In this document: piece by piece, positions 1-6,447 of the stretch
Position numbering within the stretch: position 1 is the stretch's first letter
How the letters are laid out: every line of letters starts with the position of its first letter
DNA from: Clostridiaceae bacterium
GTDB taxonomy: Bacteria; Bacillota; Clostridia; Oscillospirales; Acutalibacteraceae
Direction: 5' to 3'
Length of the DNA: 10,537 nt
Assembly: GCA_016292785.1 (NCBI GenBank)
Contig: JAEDFL010000060.1
Coordinates: forward strand, 1 to 10,537
Notes under the pieces: model-generated
What the model was told of the DNA's origin: nothing
Databases searched by the model: none
The model's input: only the letters and a program-made list of their open reading frames with translations
Translations under genes and position numbers: made by a program

Positions 1-141
1 ACAACAAAAAGAACGAAGAAAACCACAACCGATCCGTATCACGCAAAGGATTTTTACAATCCCGAGGATTTTTACGATGAACACTACGACGATTTCTTCG
101 ACTATTACGATGCCGAGGACTATTGGTACGATCATCAGTAA
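1..141 (+). CDS. C-terminal end of an unidentified protein with an acidic, aromatic-rich tail (5' truncated by the window)
   Basis: Frame 1 is open from the first base to a TAA stop at 139-141, giving 46 residues of a gene that begins outside the window. The first ten residues are Thr/Lys-rich and look like a linker. The last 36 residues contain 13 Asp/Glu and 13 Phe/Tyr/Trp, in a loose repeat in which acidic and aromatic residues alternate (DFY, DFYDE, DDFFDYYD, EDYWYD). I cannot assign a family. Such a tail is likely disordered; it could bind cations, cationic polymers or a partner protein, but that is inference. The gap to the next start is only 57 bp with no clear terminator, so co-transcription with the rhodanese gene is possible. 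The reading frame itself is convincing because the strong composition bias ends exactly at the stop codon. Confidence 0.7.
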   Translation, partial: TTKRTKKTTTDPYHAKDFYNPEDFYDEHYDDFFDYYDAEDYWYDHQ

Positions 142-198
142 TATTCCGTCGGGCGAGAAAATCAAGGTTAAAATATACGGCAAAAGGAGGACTTTCCG

Positions 199-582
199 AT
201 GAAAAAAATTATTGCTTTATTGCTGTTCATTCTTGTGCTTTCGGGATGTGCGGCGCAGTCGGAAAAGACGGGATACAGACAGGTTACAACGGACGAGGCG
301 ATAAGCATTATGGAGGAAGAAAAGGATTATATTATCTTAGATGTCCGCACGCCCGAGGAGTATAAAAGCAAGCATATCCCCGGAGCGATAAATATTCCAA
401 ACGAAACCATCGGTACAGAGGATATTCCCGAATTGCCCGATAAGGAACAGCTTATAATGATTTACTGCCGAAGCGGAAACCGAAGCAAGCAGGCGGCGGA
501 AAAGCTTGCGGCGCAGGGCTATACAAACATTGTGGAATTCGGTGGAATTAATGATTGGACGGGAGAAACCGTGACGGAATAG
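199..582 (+). CDS. Rhodanese-like domain lipoprotein
   Basis: This is a 127-residue exported single-domain sulfurtransferase-like protein. Residues 1-16 form a lipoprotein signal (Lys-Lys, then a hydrophobic core) ending in the lipobox LSGC, so Cys17 would be lipidated and the protein anchored on the outer face of the membrane. The rhodanese domain covers about residues 28-125. It has the LDVRTPEEY substrate-side motif (47-55), the HIPGAINIP motif (59-67) and the active-site loop CRSGNRS (90-96), with Cys90 as the expected persulfide-carrying residue. The C-terminal GG..DW segment (114-120) is also typical. The catalytic loop is intact, so enzymatic activity is plausible. The physiological sulfur donor and acceptor are unknown; extracytoplasmic rhodaneses are usually linked to sulfide/thiosulfate handling or thiol redox. 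The start is fixed by AGGAGG at 185-190, eight bases upstream of the ATG. Length is normal for a single-domain rhodanese plus signal peptide. Confidence 0.93.
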   Translation: MKKIIALLLFILVLSGCAAQSEKTGYRQVTTDEAISIMEEEKDYIILDVRTPEEYKSKHIPGAINIPNETIGTEDIPELPDKEQLIMIYCRSGNRSKQAAEKLAAQGYTNIVEFGGINDWTGETVTE

Positions 583-676
583 CATTACCTCAAAAGGTTG
601 CGCTTTTATGCCATAACAGAAACATTTAGCCTGCAAAAAATATCATTGTTTTGATGTATAACCAAATAAAAACAAG

Positions 677-717
677 TCGCTCTCCCTTTCAGATGAACGG
701 GAGAGCGATAATTTTTT
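677..717. terminator. Bidirectional intrinsic terminator between convergent genes
   Basis: A perfect 10-bp inverted repeat (677-686 with 699-708) encloses a 12-base loop that can itself add a 3-bp stem (688-690 with 695-697). On the + strand it is followed by a T-rich run (712-717), which suits the rhodanese transcript. On the - strand the stem lies eight bases beyond the TAA of the beta-helix gene and is followed by a U-rich stretch (acttgtttttattt read on that strand). The 583-676 stretch before it holds only weak AT-rich hairpins and no gene. Confidence 0.85.
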
Positions 718-2908
718 ATCTTTTAAAAATCTTATTGAACAGGTCGCAGACCGAGCAGAAAAATTCCATAATACAATGATAGCGTTCCTCTGCCTGAGTC
801 ATCGGAACACAGGCTGAGTGGGCATTGTACGGAGTCTGTCCTCCGCCGAGCGAAAGACCGACGGTAGTTCCCTTGAGCGTGCCTGCGTTGCCGTAGTCCC
901 ACGCTTCAAAGCCTGCCTTGATCGCAGGGGAGTCGGGGCTTAGCTCAAAGTCAAATTCTGCGGCATTTTTAAACATCGGATCAGCGATAGTCGGCTCGGT
1001 AATATAACCTTTTCTGACCGCGGTTCTTATTCCCATCGCACGCTTTTTGTTGTAGTCGAGAGTGACGTAAACGTCCTTGCCCTCTGAAAGATCCCAGAAA
1101 ATATTTTCGCTTTCGCTGTAAGCCTCTTTTCTTTGAAGAAATGAAAAGGCGCAAACCTTGCTGTCGGAAAGGAGAATGTTACGGCTGAAATTCGCCGTTT
1201 CCTTTCCGCCGTCGTCGGGGATTACTCTGTCGGGAGCGGATACAACCCTGACCTGAGACTCTCCGCTGAGGGCAAAAATGTTGTTTCGGACGGTGTTGTA
1301 TGAGCCGAAATGCAGGTGATAAGCGTCGCTTCCGCAGGCATAAACGAGATTTTTCTCAACGAGGATATATGACGAGCCTTCGTCAAGGTAAATTCCCCAG
1401 CCGCCGTAGCCGCCCTCGTTGGGATCTGCGGTCACGTTGTGGATAACGTTGCCCGAAAGGACCGTGCCCGGCTGATTGCCGAGGGTGTAAATTCCGCCCA
1501 TATCCGAAAGCCAGCCCTGACCGATATTGTAGATGAGGTTGTCGCAAATACGGTTGTTGTAGGTTACGGAGTAGGTGTATCCCCAAACCCAGCCGACGGA
1601 GATTGCCGTGTAATATCCGTCGTGAATTTCATTGTGGGAAACGTCAACGGTATTTGCATGGATAACAAGCACGCCGACCGCATTGTAAAACACTCTGCCG
1701 AATTTTGAAATCAGGTTGTTCGTTACAGCGATGTTTTTTGTGACATTGGGATCGTCAACGCTGATGTTTTTTCCTCTGATATAAACAGCCTGTGCGCCGA
1801 TATTGTCAAACAGACAGCTGTCAACGTCTGCGTTCTGTACCGCTTCGCCGAGGAATACGGCGCAGGCGGCAATGTCCCTGAACTCACAGTTTTTGAGGCT
1901 GAAATTCTTCGCTCTTTCGTAGGAAACGCAGGGCGTTGCGTCATATGCCGCCTGGCTGTGTTCTCTTTCCGTGGTGTAGGAAAAGCCGTTCGCCCTGAAC
2001 AGAATACCCTCAAAGGAAATGCCGTCAACTCCGTCAACGGAGATCATTGTTTCCGTTTCGGAGCCCCGGACGGTGAAGCCTTCCGGAGTTTCGTCCGCTT
2101 TGGGAATGACGTAAAGAATACCCTCGCTCCTGTCAAGATACCATTCGCCCGGGGTGTTCATTGCCTCGAAAACATTGTCGAGGAAGAAGCGGTCGTTCTT
2201 GTTGATCATCATACTCGTATACTTTTTGAAAGAAACGTGACCTGTTTCACTGTCATAGGCGGAGACGGGCAGAGTCTCGTCCTTCCAGTAATGCAGGAGC
2301 TTGACGGTGATATCGGAGATATTTTTGAAATCTCTGAAATCTTCTTTGTTGACGATCATTCCGCAGTAGGCTGAATGAACATAATTGATCGGATCGTCAA
2401 TCTTTATGCAGTCGCTGTCAAGGGTGTCCCGAACGAGAAGATAGCCGCTTTCGGGATATCTCGGTCTTGTCAGCGTTGTCTCCTCGTTGAAAAGAATTTT
2501 GAAATCGGCGTCAGTCCCCACATTTTTCCTGAACGCCCGAACTCCGTTGACCTCGCACTCCTCAAAACCCGTGTAAGGCTTGCCCGAGGTGAACATAACC
2601 TTTTCCCCGTTGTATGAACGGTAGAGAACATCGGACTTGTCGGTTTCGTCAAAACGAACGGTTTCGTCGATAAAATATGTGCCCGCACGAAAATAAACCG
2701 TGACCTTGCCGTCAATGCTCTTTGCCTTTTCTTTGGCGGCGAAAAGGGTGGCAAGGGGTGCGTCAATCGTGCCTGCGGCTTTGTCATCTCCGTCGGGAGA
2801 AACATAAAGCTTGGCAGTGTCGGACGCAAGGACGGAAAAGCCCGGCACAAACAAAAGAAACAAAATCAAGGATGAAAGAAGTAATGCAAACAGTTTTTTG
2901 ACAGTCAT
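716..2908 (-). CDS. Secreted right-handed parallel beta-helix protein, GH141-like (probable polysaccharide-active enzyme)
   Basis: A 730-residue exported protein. Residues 1-28 are a signal peptide (charged MTVKK, long Leu/Phe core) with a likely signal peptidase I site after VLA (26-28). The mature chain starts with LYVSPDGDD..GT..APLATL (34-55), the usual opening of beta-helix proteins of this kind. A segment with FNEETTLTRPRYPESGYL (about 140-157) and the helical core at about 290-575 follow. In the core, GYYTAISVGWVWGY (431-444), MGGIYTLGNQPGT (470-482), GGWGIYLDEGSS (502-513) and HFGSYNTVRNNIFA (533-546) strongly recall GH141-family proteins. A closing DPMF..DFEL..DSPAIKAGF block spans 643-667. 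GH141 includes fucosidases and xylanases acting on plant polysaccharides, so a carbohydrate substrate is likely; which one cannot be read from the sequence. There is no LPXTG motif or dockerin. A short Cys-containing amphipathic tail follows the fold. The ATG at 2908 is preferred over an upstream TTG at 2980 because of its ribosome binding site, the signal peptide start, and a promoter that overlaps the longer version. Confidence 0.85.
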   Translation of the reverse strand: MTVKKLFALLLSSLILFLLFVPGFSVLASDTAKLYVSPDGDDKAAGTIDAPLATLFAAKEKAKSIDGKVTVYFRAGTYFIDETVRFDETDKSDVLYRSYNGEKVMFTSGKPYTGFEECEVNGVRAFRKNVGTDADFKILFNEETTLTRPRYPESGYLLVRDTLDSDCIKIDDPINYVHSAYCGMIVNKEDFRDFKNISDITVKLLHYWKDETLPVSAYDSETGHVSFKKYTSMMINKNDRFFLDNVFEAMNTPGEWYLDRSEGILYVIPKADETPEGFTVRGSETETMISVDGVDGISFEGILFRANGFSYTTEREHSQAAYDATPCVSYERAKNFSLKNCEFRDIAACAVFLGEAVQNADVDSCLFDNIGAQAVYIRGKNISVDDPNVTKNIAVTNNLISKFGRVFYNAVGVLVIHANTVDVSHNEIHDGYYTAISVGWVWGYTYSVTYNNRICDNLIYNIGQGWLSDMGGIYTLGNQPGTVLSGNVIHNVTADPNEGGYGGWGIYLDEGSSYILVEKNLVYACGSDAYHLHFGSYNTVRNNIFALSGESQVRVVSAPDRVIPDDGGKETANFSRNILLSDSKVCAFSFLQRKEAYSESENIFWDLSEGKDVYVTLDYNKKRAMGIRTAVRKGYITEPTIADPMFKNAAEFDFELSPDSPAIKAGFEAWDYGNAGTLKGTTVGLSLGGGQTPYNAHSACVPMTQAEERYHCIMEFFCSVCDLFNKIFKR

Positions 2909-2915
2909 GGTAAAA

Positions 2916-2920
2916 CCTCC
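2916..2920 (-). promoter_or_regulatory. Ribosome binding site fixing the beta-helix gene start
   Basis: GGAGG on the - strand with a 7-base spacer to the ATG at 2908. It supports the shorter reading frame that begins with a clean signal peptide; the frame can be extended to a TTG at 2980 but that codon sits in the -35 box of the promoter. Confidence 0.85.
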
Positions 2921-2951
2921 GAAAAAATATTTAAAAGGTCTTGCTGACTTT

Positions 2952-2980
2952 ATATTACCATAAACTGTTGATTTTTTCAA
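2952..2980 (-). promoter_or_regulatory. Sigma-A-type promoter of the beta-helix gene
   Basis: On the - strand, TTGAAA (2980-2975) is separated by exactly 17 bases from TAATAT (2957-2952). Transcription would start near 2945, leaving a short leader of about 37 bases before the ATG. The -35 matches 5/6 and the -10 matches 4/6 of the consensus. It begins just four bases beyond the U-tract of the upstream operon's terminator. Confidence 0.65.
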
Positions 2981-2984
2981 TCAG

Positions 2985-3014
2985 AAAAAAAGACTGCCGC
3001 ATTAAGCAACAGTC
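2985..3014 (-). terminator. Intrinsic terminator of the TIM-barrel/nitroreductase operon
   Basis: On the - strand a 9-bp stem (3014-3006 with 3000-2992, including two G-U pairs) with a 5-base loop (TTAAT) is followed by seven U residues (2991-2985). It lies 9 bases after the nitroreductase stop codon, so it ends that operon and insulates the beta-helix promoter. Confidence 0.88.
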
Positions 3015-3023
3015 CGTGATTAT

Positions 3024-3683
3024 TTACGCCCACTTGAAATCCGCATCGCCTGCGCCGATTTCAAAATGATATTTAATTATTCCGAGGTCAATCTTTGAGT
3101 AAAATCCTCTGAGAGCCTTTGCGTGAACCGTATCGTTCTCAAGCGTCAGCAGGAATTTTTGCTGATTAACCGCAGTCGGCGCAAGCATTGCCGCAGTCAT
3201 TCCGTTGCGAAACCAAAGCGGCATTTCTCCGTCAGCACGGCATAGCTCCTCCATACTCTTTGATTTGTGCGGTGCTCCCTGAGTTTCTCCGTAGCCGAGG
3301 GCGATAACGGAATGAAGCTTCTGTCCCTTTGGGATTTTGCACGGAACGGAAGACTTGCTGTAGCTCAGAGCAACCCAGCACGAATTAAGTCCGAGCTGCT
3401 GTGCCTTCAGTACCAGCTTTTCACCGTAGTATCCGCATTTTTCTTCATCTTTTTTCGGCCCGATGAGAGCGATATAATTTTTGCAGTTTCGGAATTTGCC
3501 GTAATGAGCCATAGTTGAGTCGAAGGCCTTTGGCTCGTTCAGGCAGAGCTGAATGTTAAATCCGCTCAGACGGTTACATTCCTTAATCAGCTCCTGGAGC
3601 TCGGCGGCTGCCTGAGCGTCAATCGCTTTGTCCTTAAAGCTGCGGACGGAGTGTCTGGCGGCTATTGCTTCGTTCAGATTCAT
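3024..3683 (-). CDS. Nitroreductase-family protein, TM1586-like
   Basis: A 219-residue cytoplasmic protein of the FMN-dependent nitroreductase fold. The N-terminal RHSVRSF (10-16) is the family's phosphate/FMN-binding signature. The middle has YYGEKLVLKAQQLGLNSCWVA (85-105), and the second half carries APTAVNQQKF (168-177) and the closing DLGIIKYHFEIGAG (199-212), both typical of the TM1586-type putative nitroreductases rather than of the classic NfsB type. These proteins act as flavin-dependent reductases using reduced nicotinamide or other donors; the natural substrate is unknown. The length is complete. An AAAGGGGA ribosome binding site (3690-3697) precedes the ATG by about six bases. It lies 24 bp downstream of the TIM-barrel gene on the same strand, so the two are almost certainly co-transcribed, and is followed by an intrinsic terminator. 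Confidence 0.88.
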   Translation of the reverse strand: MNLNEAIAARHSVRSFKDKAIDAQAAAELQELIKECNRLSGFNIQLCLNEPKAFDSTMAHYGKFRNCKNYIALIGPKKDEEKCGYYGEKLVLKAQQLGLNSCWVALSYSKSSVPCKIPKGQKLHSVIALGYGETQGAPHKSKSMEELCRADGEMPLWFRNGMTAAMLAPTAVNQQKFLLTLENDTVHAKALRGFYSKIDLGIIKYHFEIGAGDADFKWA

Positions 3684-3707
3684 AAAAAATCCCCTTTCAA
3701 TTTGTTT

Positions 3708-4385
3708 TTACGGGTGAGGCTGACCGTTGCGGTAGGCGTCCATAACGCTGCGGAAGATATCGCCGTTTGACGGCGGAGTCCAGGTTATTGCGTTTGCGCC
3801 GGCTTCGATCGTTTTTCTTATGGAGTCCTCCGTCGGACCGCCCGTTGCGATAATCGGGATATCCTTGAAATCCTTTCTGATTTTGCGGATAATTTCGGGC
3901 GTGCGTGAGGCGGCGGAAACATTGAGAATTGACGCTCCGGCTTCTATACGGGCTTTGATATCCTCGTCGTCACGCACCACGGTTACGACGGTAGGAATGT
4001 CAATGCTCTCGCTTACGCTTTTGACAATATCGTTTGATATCGGTGCATTGAGAACAACGCCGAGCGCACCCTGCATCTCCGCATTTGTTGAAAGGTTGAG
4101 AACTCTTGTACTGCTTGTAAGTCCGCCGCCCACCCCGACAAGAACGGGAATGTCCGAAGCGGACAGGATAGCCTGAGTGATGATAGGCTGGGGAGTGAAG
4201 GGATAAACCGCAATTACTGCGTCGGCATTTACATTTCTTATTATAGCAACATCCGTTGAAAAAACAAGGGATTTTATTCTCTTTCCGAAAACCACTATTC
4301 CGCTGCATTCACGGATCACCTCGGGAACACGCAGGGAAAACTTTCTCAGCGTTCCGTCGATCGGTTTAGGCAAGGTCTTTGCCAT
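3708..4385 (-). CDS. TIM-barrel, phosphate-binding-superfamily protein of unknown substrate (often annotated only as 'hydrolase')
   Basis: A 225-residue soluble protein with the alternating beta/alpha pattern of a small TIM barrel. Strand-like hydrophobic segments occur at 30-33, 57-60, 80-84, 108-112, 131-136, 153-155, 176-180 and 199-202. Glycine-rich turns include VGVGGG (83-88) and ATGGPTEDS (180-188), the latter resembling the phosphate-binding loop of ribulose-phosphate-binding barrels, followed by AGANAITWTPPS (195-206). I recognise the general type from clostridial genomes but not its reaction. The start at 4385 is chosen because AAGGAG (4394-4399) lies 8 bases upstream; the frame can be extended by 13 codons to a TTG at 4424, but that extension would be read through this ribosome binding site. 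It is the first gene of a two-gene unit with the nitroreductase. Confidence 0.8.
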   Translation of the reverse strand: MAKTLPKPIDGTLRKFSLRVPEVIRECSGIVVFGKRIKSLVFSTDVAIIRNVNADAVIAVYPFTPQPIITQAILSASDIPVLVGVGGGLTSSTRVLNLSTNAEMQGALGVVLNAPISNDIVKSVSESIDIPTVVTVVRDDEDIKARIEAGASILNVSAASRTPEIIRKIRKDFKDIPIIATGGPTEDSIRKTIEAGANAITWTPPSNGDIFRSVMDAYRNGQPHP

Positions 4386-4393
4386 CGGCACCA

Positions 4394-4399
4394 CTCCTT
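4394..4399 (-). promoter_or_regulatory. Ribosome binding site fixing the TIM-barrel gene start
   Basis: AAGGAG on the - strand, with an 8-base spacer to the ATG at 4385. It argues against the longer TTG-initiated reading frame. Confidence 0.8.
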
Positions 4400-4503
4400 C
4401 TTCTTGATAAATAAATTTTACCAAAAATTTGTGAATTTCCTGTGAATAGAGTTTTAATTGATTTATTATCTATACATCAGGGGTTAATTATATATTATTT
4501 TAC

Positions 4504-4532
4504 TTGAAAAAAACGTCGTTTCATAGTAGAAT
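4504..4532 (+). promoter_or_regulatory. Sigma-A-type promoter for the radical SAM operon
   Basis: TTGAAA (4504-4509), a 17-base spacer, then TAGAAT (4527-4532); each box matches 5 of 6 consensus bases. The start point would be near 4539, giving a leader of about 58 bases. I saw no convincing riboswitch or attenuator in that leader. The rest of the 4386-4596 intergenic region is AT-rich; the promoter of the divergent TIM-barrel operon must lie there but I could not place it with confidence. Confidence 0.75.
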
Positions 4533-4596
4533 AAATGCAGTCGATGATAACTGAAAACTAAATATTGGTCTTTTATACAGTAAAGAGAGGTATCCC

Positions 4597-6447
4597 ATGA
4601 TCTCACAGAAAATCGAGAAAATTTTACAAGAGGTTCAGAAGCCGGGACGCTACGTCGGCGGCGAGCTGAACAGCGTTATAAAGGATAAAAGCAAAACGGA
4701 CGTCAGATATGCTTTCTGCTTTCCCGACACCTACGAGATAGGTATGTCGCACCTCGGAATGAAAATTCTTTATTCCGTTGTCAACCGTCTTGACTATGCG
4801 TGGTGCGAGCGTGTTTTTGCTCCCGATGTCGATATGGAGGAGAAGATGCGTGAAAACGGCATAAAGCTCTGGGCGCTCGAAAGCGGCGATCCTCTGGACG
4901 AGTTTGACCTGATCGGCTTCACGCTCCAGTATGAGCTGAGCTATACCAATATTCTGAATATGCTCGATTTGTCGGGAATACCGCTATATTCAAAGGACAG
5001 GGCAGAGCTTGCTCCGCTTGTTGTCGCAGGAGGTCCCTGCGCCTGCAACGCCGAGCCGCTGGCTGATTTTATCGATATTTTTATGCTCGGCGACGGTGAG
5101 GAAACCACAGTTCAGCTCGTTGACCTTATCCGCAAGCATAAAAAGCTCGGATCGTCTAAGCTTGAGCTTCTGCGTGAGGCTGCAAAGCTCAAAGGCTTCT
5201 ATGTTCCGTCCTTTTACGATATTGAATACAATGACGACGGAACAATCAGGAGCGTAACTCCCAAAGAAACTGCGCCCGAAAAGGCGGTCAAGGCGATCGT
5301 GGAGGATATGAACAAGGTCTACTATCCCGAAAGCTTTGTAGTCCCGTCGATCGAGGTTGTTCACGACAGAGTGACGGCGGAGATCTTCCGAGGCTGTATC
5401 CGAGGCTGCCGCTTCTGTCAGGCAGGATTTATTTACAGACCGATTAGAGAAAAAACACCCGAAGTCGTTGAGGAGCAATGCCGAACGCTCTGCGAGGCTA
5501 CGGGATATGAAGAAATTTCCCTCTGTTCCCTGAGCACGAGCGACTATACGGGACTTCAGCCGCTTCTGACCTCGATGCTCAAATGGACGACCGAGGACAA
5601 TATAAATGTTGCGTTGCCGTCGCTGAGAGTTGACAATTTCTCCGACGAGCTTATGGAAAAGCTGACCGAGGTGCGCCGAAGCAGTCTGACATTTGCTCCC
5701 GAGGCCGGAACACAGCGTTTGCGTGACGCAATTAACAAAAATGTGACCTACGACGATGTTATGAAAACCGTGAGAATGGCTTTTTCGGGCGGCTGGACAA
5801 GCGTTAAGCTCTATTTTATGATAGGTCTGCCGACTGAGACCATGGAGGATGTTGAGGGTATCGCACAGCTCGGTCAGCAGGTCGTTGACGAGTTTTACAG
5901 AAATCCCGACCGTCCCAAGGGCAAGGGCGTTCAGGTCAGCATCAGCGCGTCTTCCTTTGTGCCGAAGCCGTTCACCCCGTTCCAGTGGGAGCCGCAGGAC
6001 ACGATGGAGGAGCTTGAAGAAAAGCAGAAGCACCTTTATGAAAGCGTTACTACAAAAAAGATAAAAATCTCAACCCATCTCACCCCGACCAGCTTCCTTG
6101 AGGGAGTGCTTGCAAGGGGCGACAGAAAACTTTCCAAGGTGATCGAGCTTGCGTGGCGGAAGGGCTGTAAGTTCGACAGCTGGGACGATCATTTTATGTT
6201 CGATAAGTGGACGCAGGCTTTTGAAGAAGCAGGGATTGATCCCTCGTTCTATGCAAACCGCCGCCGAAGCTTTGACGAGATTCTTCCGTGGGATCATCTC
6301 GACTACGGAATAAGCAAAAAGTTTTTGATGAATGAAAATAAAAAGGCGCACGAAAGCGTCACAACTCCGCATTGCAGGATCAAGTGTGCAGGCTGCGGAG
6401 CAAACCGACTCAACGGAGGAAAGTGCGATGCGCGCAGTGAGGCTTAA
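4597..6447 (+). CDS. B12-binding-type radical SAM protein (TIGR03960 family)
   Basis: A 616-residue cytoplasmic iron-sulfur enzyme. The N-terminal third (about 36-185) has the Rossmann-like layout of a cobalamin-binding domain, including FPDTYEIGMSHLGMKILY (42-59), VVAGGPCACNAEP (142-154) and MLGDGEE (163-169). I do not see the canonical DxHxxG cobalamin ligand motif, so actual B12 binding is uncertain. The radical SAM domain starts around 250: C267, C271 and C274 form the CX3CX2C cluster site in FRGCIRGCRFCQAGF. LRVDNFSDEL (343-352), FAPEAGTQRLRDAINK (366-381) and KLYFMIGLPTE (404-414) are typical of this family. The C-terminus has another Cys set (C593, C597, C600, C610). An AGAGAGG ribosome binding site lies at 4584-4590. 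The reaction of this family is not established to my knowledge. The family is usually encoded beside or fused to the DUF2344 protein, as here, and the two genes overlap. Confidence 0.92.
   Translation: MISQKIEKILQEVQKPGRYVGGELNSVIKDKSKTDVRYAFCFPDTYEIGMSHLGMKILYSVVNRLDYAWCERVFAPDVDMEEKMRENGIKLWALESGDPLDEFDLIGFTLQYELSYTNILNMLDLSGIPLYSKDRAELAPLVVAGGPCACNAEPLADFIDIFMLGDGEETTVQLVDLIRKHKKLGSSKLELLREAAKLKGFYVPSFYDIEYNDDGTIRSVTPKETAPEKAVKAIVEDMNKVYYPESFVVPSIEVVHDRVTAEIFRGCIRGCRFCQAGFIYRPIREKTPEVVEEQCRTLCEATGYEEISLCSLSTSDYTGLQPLLTSMLKWTTEDNINVALPSLRVDNFSDELMEKLTEVRRSSLTFAPEAGTQRLRDAINKNVTYDDVMKTVRMAFSGGWTSVKLYFMIGLPTETMEDVEGIAQLGQQVVDEFYRNPDRPKGKGVQVSISASSFVPKPFTPFQWEPQDTMEELEEKQKHLYESVTTKKIKISTHLTPTSFLEGVLARGDRKLSKVIELAWRKGCKFDSWDDHFMFDKWTQAFEEAGIDPSFYANRRRSFDEILPWDHLDYGISKKFLMNENKKAHESVTTPHCRIKCAGCGANRLNGGKCDARSEA
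6415..6419 (+). promoter_or_regulatory. Internal ribosome binding site for the DUF2344 gene
   Basis: GGAGG inside the last codons of the radical SAM gene, 8 bases before the ATG at 6428. It fixes the start of the DUF2344 protein despite a longer open frame reaching back to 6332, and implies coupled translation of the pair. Confidence 0.85.

Noticed and set aside
123..365. Small open frame overlapping the rhodanese gene in another frame
   Set aside because: It overlaps the end of one real gene and the start of another, and lacks a recognisable ribosome binding site or domain.
1439..2617. Several + strand open frames opposite the beta-helix gene
   Set aside because: All are short antisense frames within a convincing secreted-protein gene and show no domain or ribosome binding site.
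2909..2980. N-terminal extension of the beta-helix protein to a TTG codon
   Set aside because: The TTG is part of the -35 box of a good promoter, and the extension would place 24 unlikely residues before a clean signal peptide that has its own GGAGG site.
4533..4596. Possible riboswitch or leader regulation before the radical SAM gene
   Set aside because: The leader is only about 58 bases and forms just short 4-bp stems; no B12 riboswitch elements are visible.
4990..6033. A 347-codon open frame on the - strand opposite the radical SAM gene
   Set aside because: It is fully inside a well-supported gene of a recognised family, has no ribosome binding site of note, and its translation looks like a typical antisense shadow rich in Leu, Arg, His and Ser.
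6332..6427. N-terminal extension of the DUF2344 protein
   Set aside because: The conserved domain begins at the ATG at 6428, which has a well-spaced GGAGG; the extension would overlap the radical SAM gene by 116 bp and has no family similarity.
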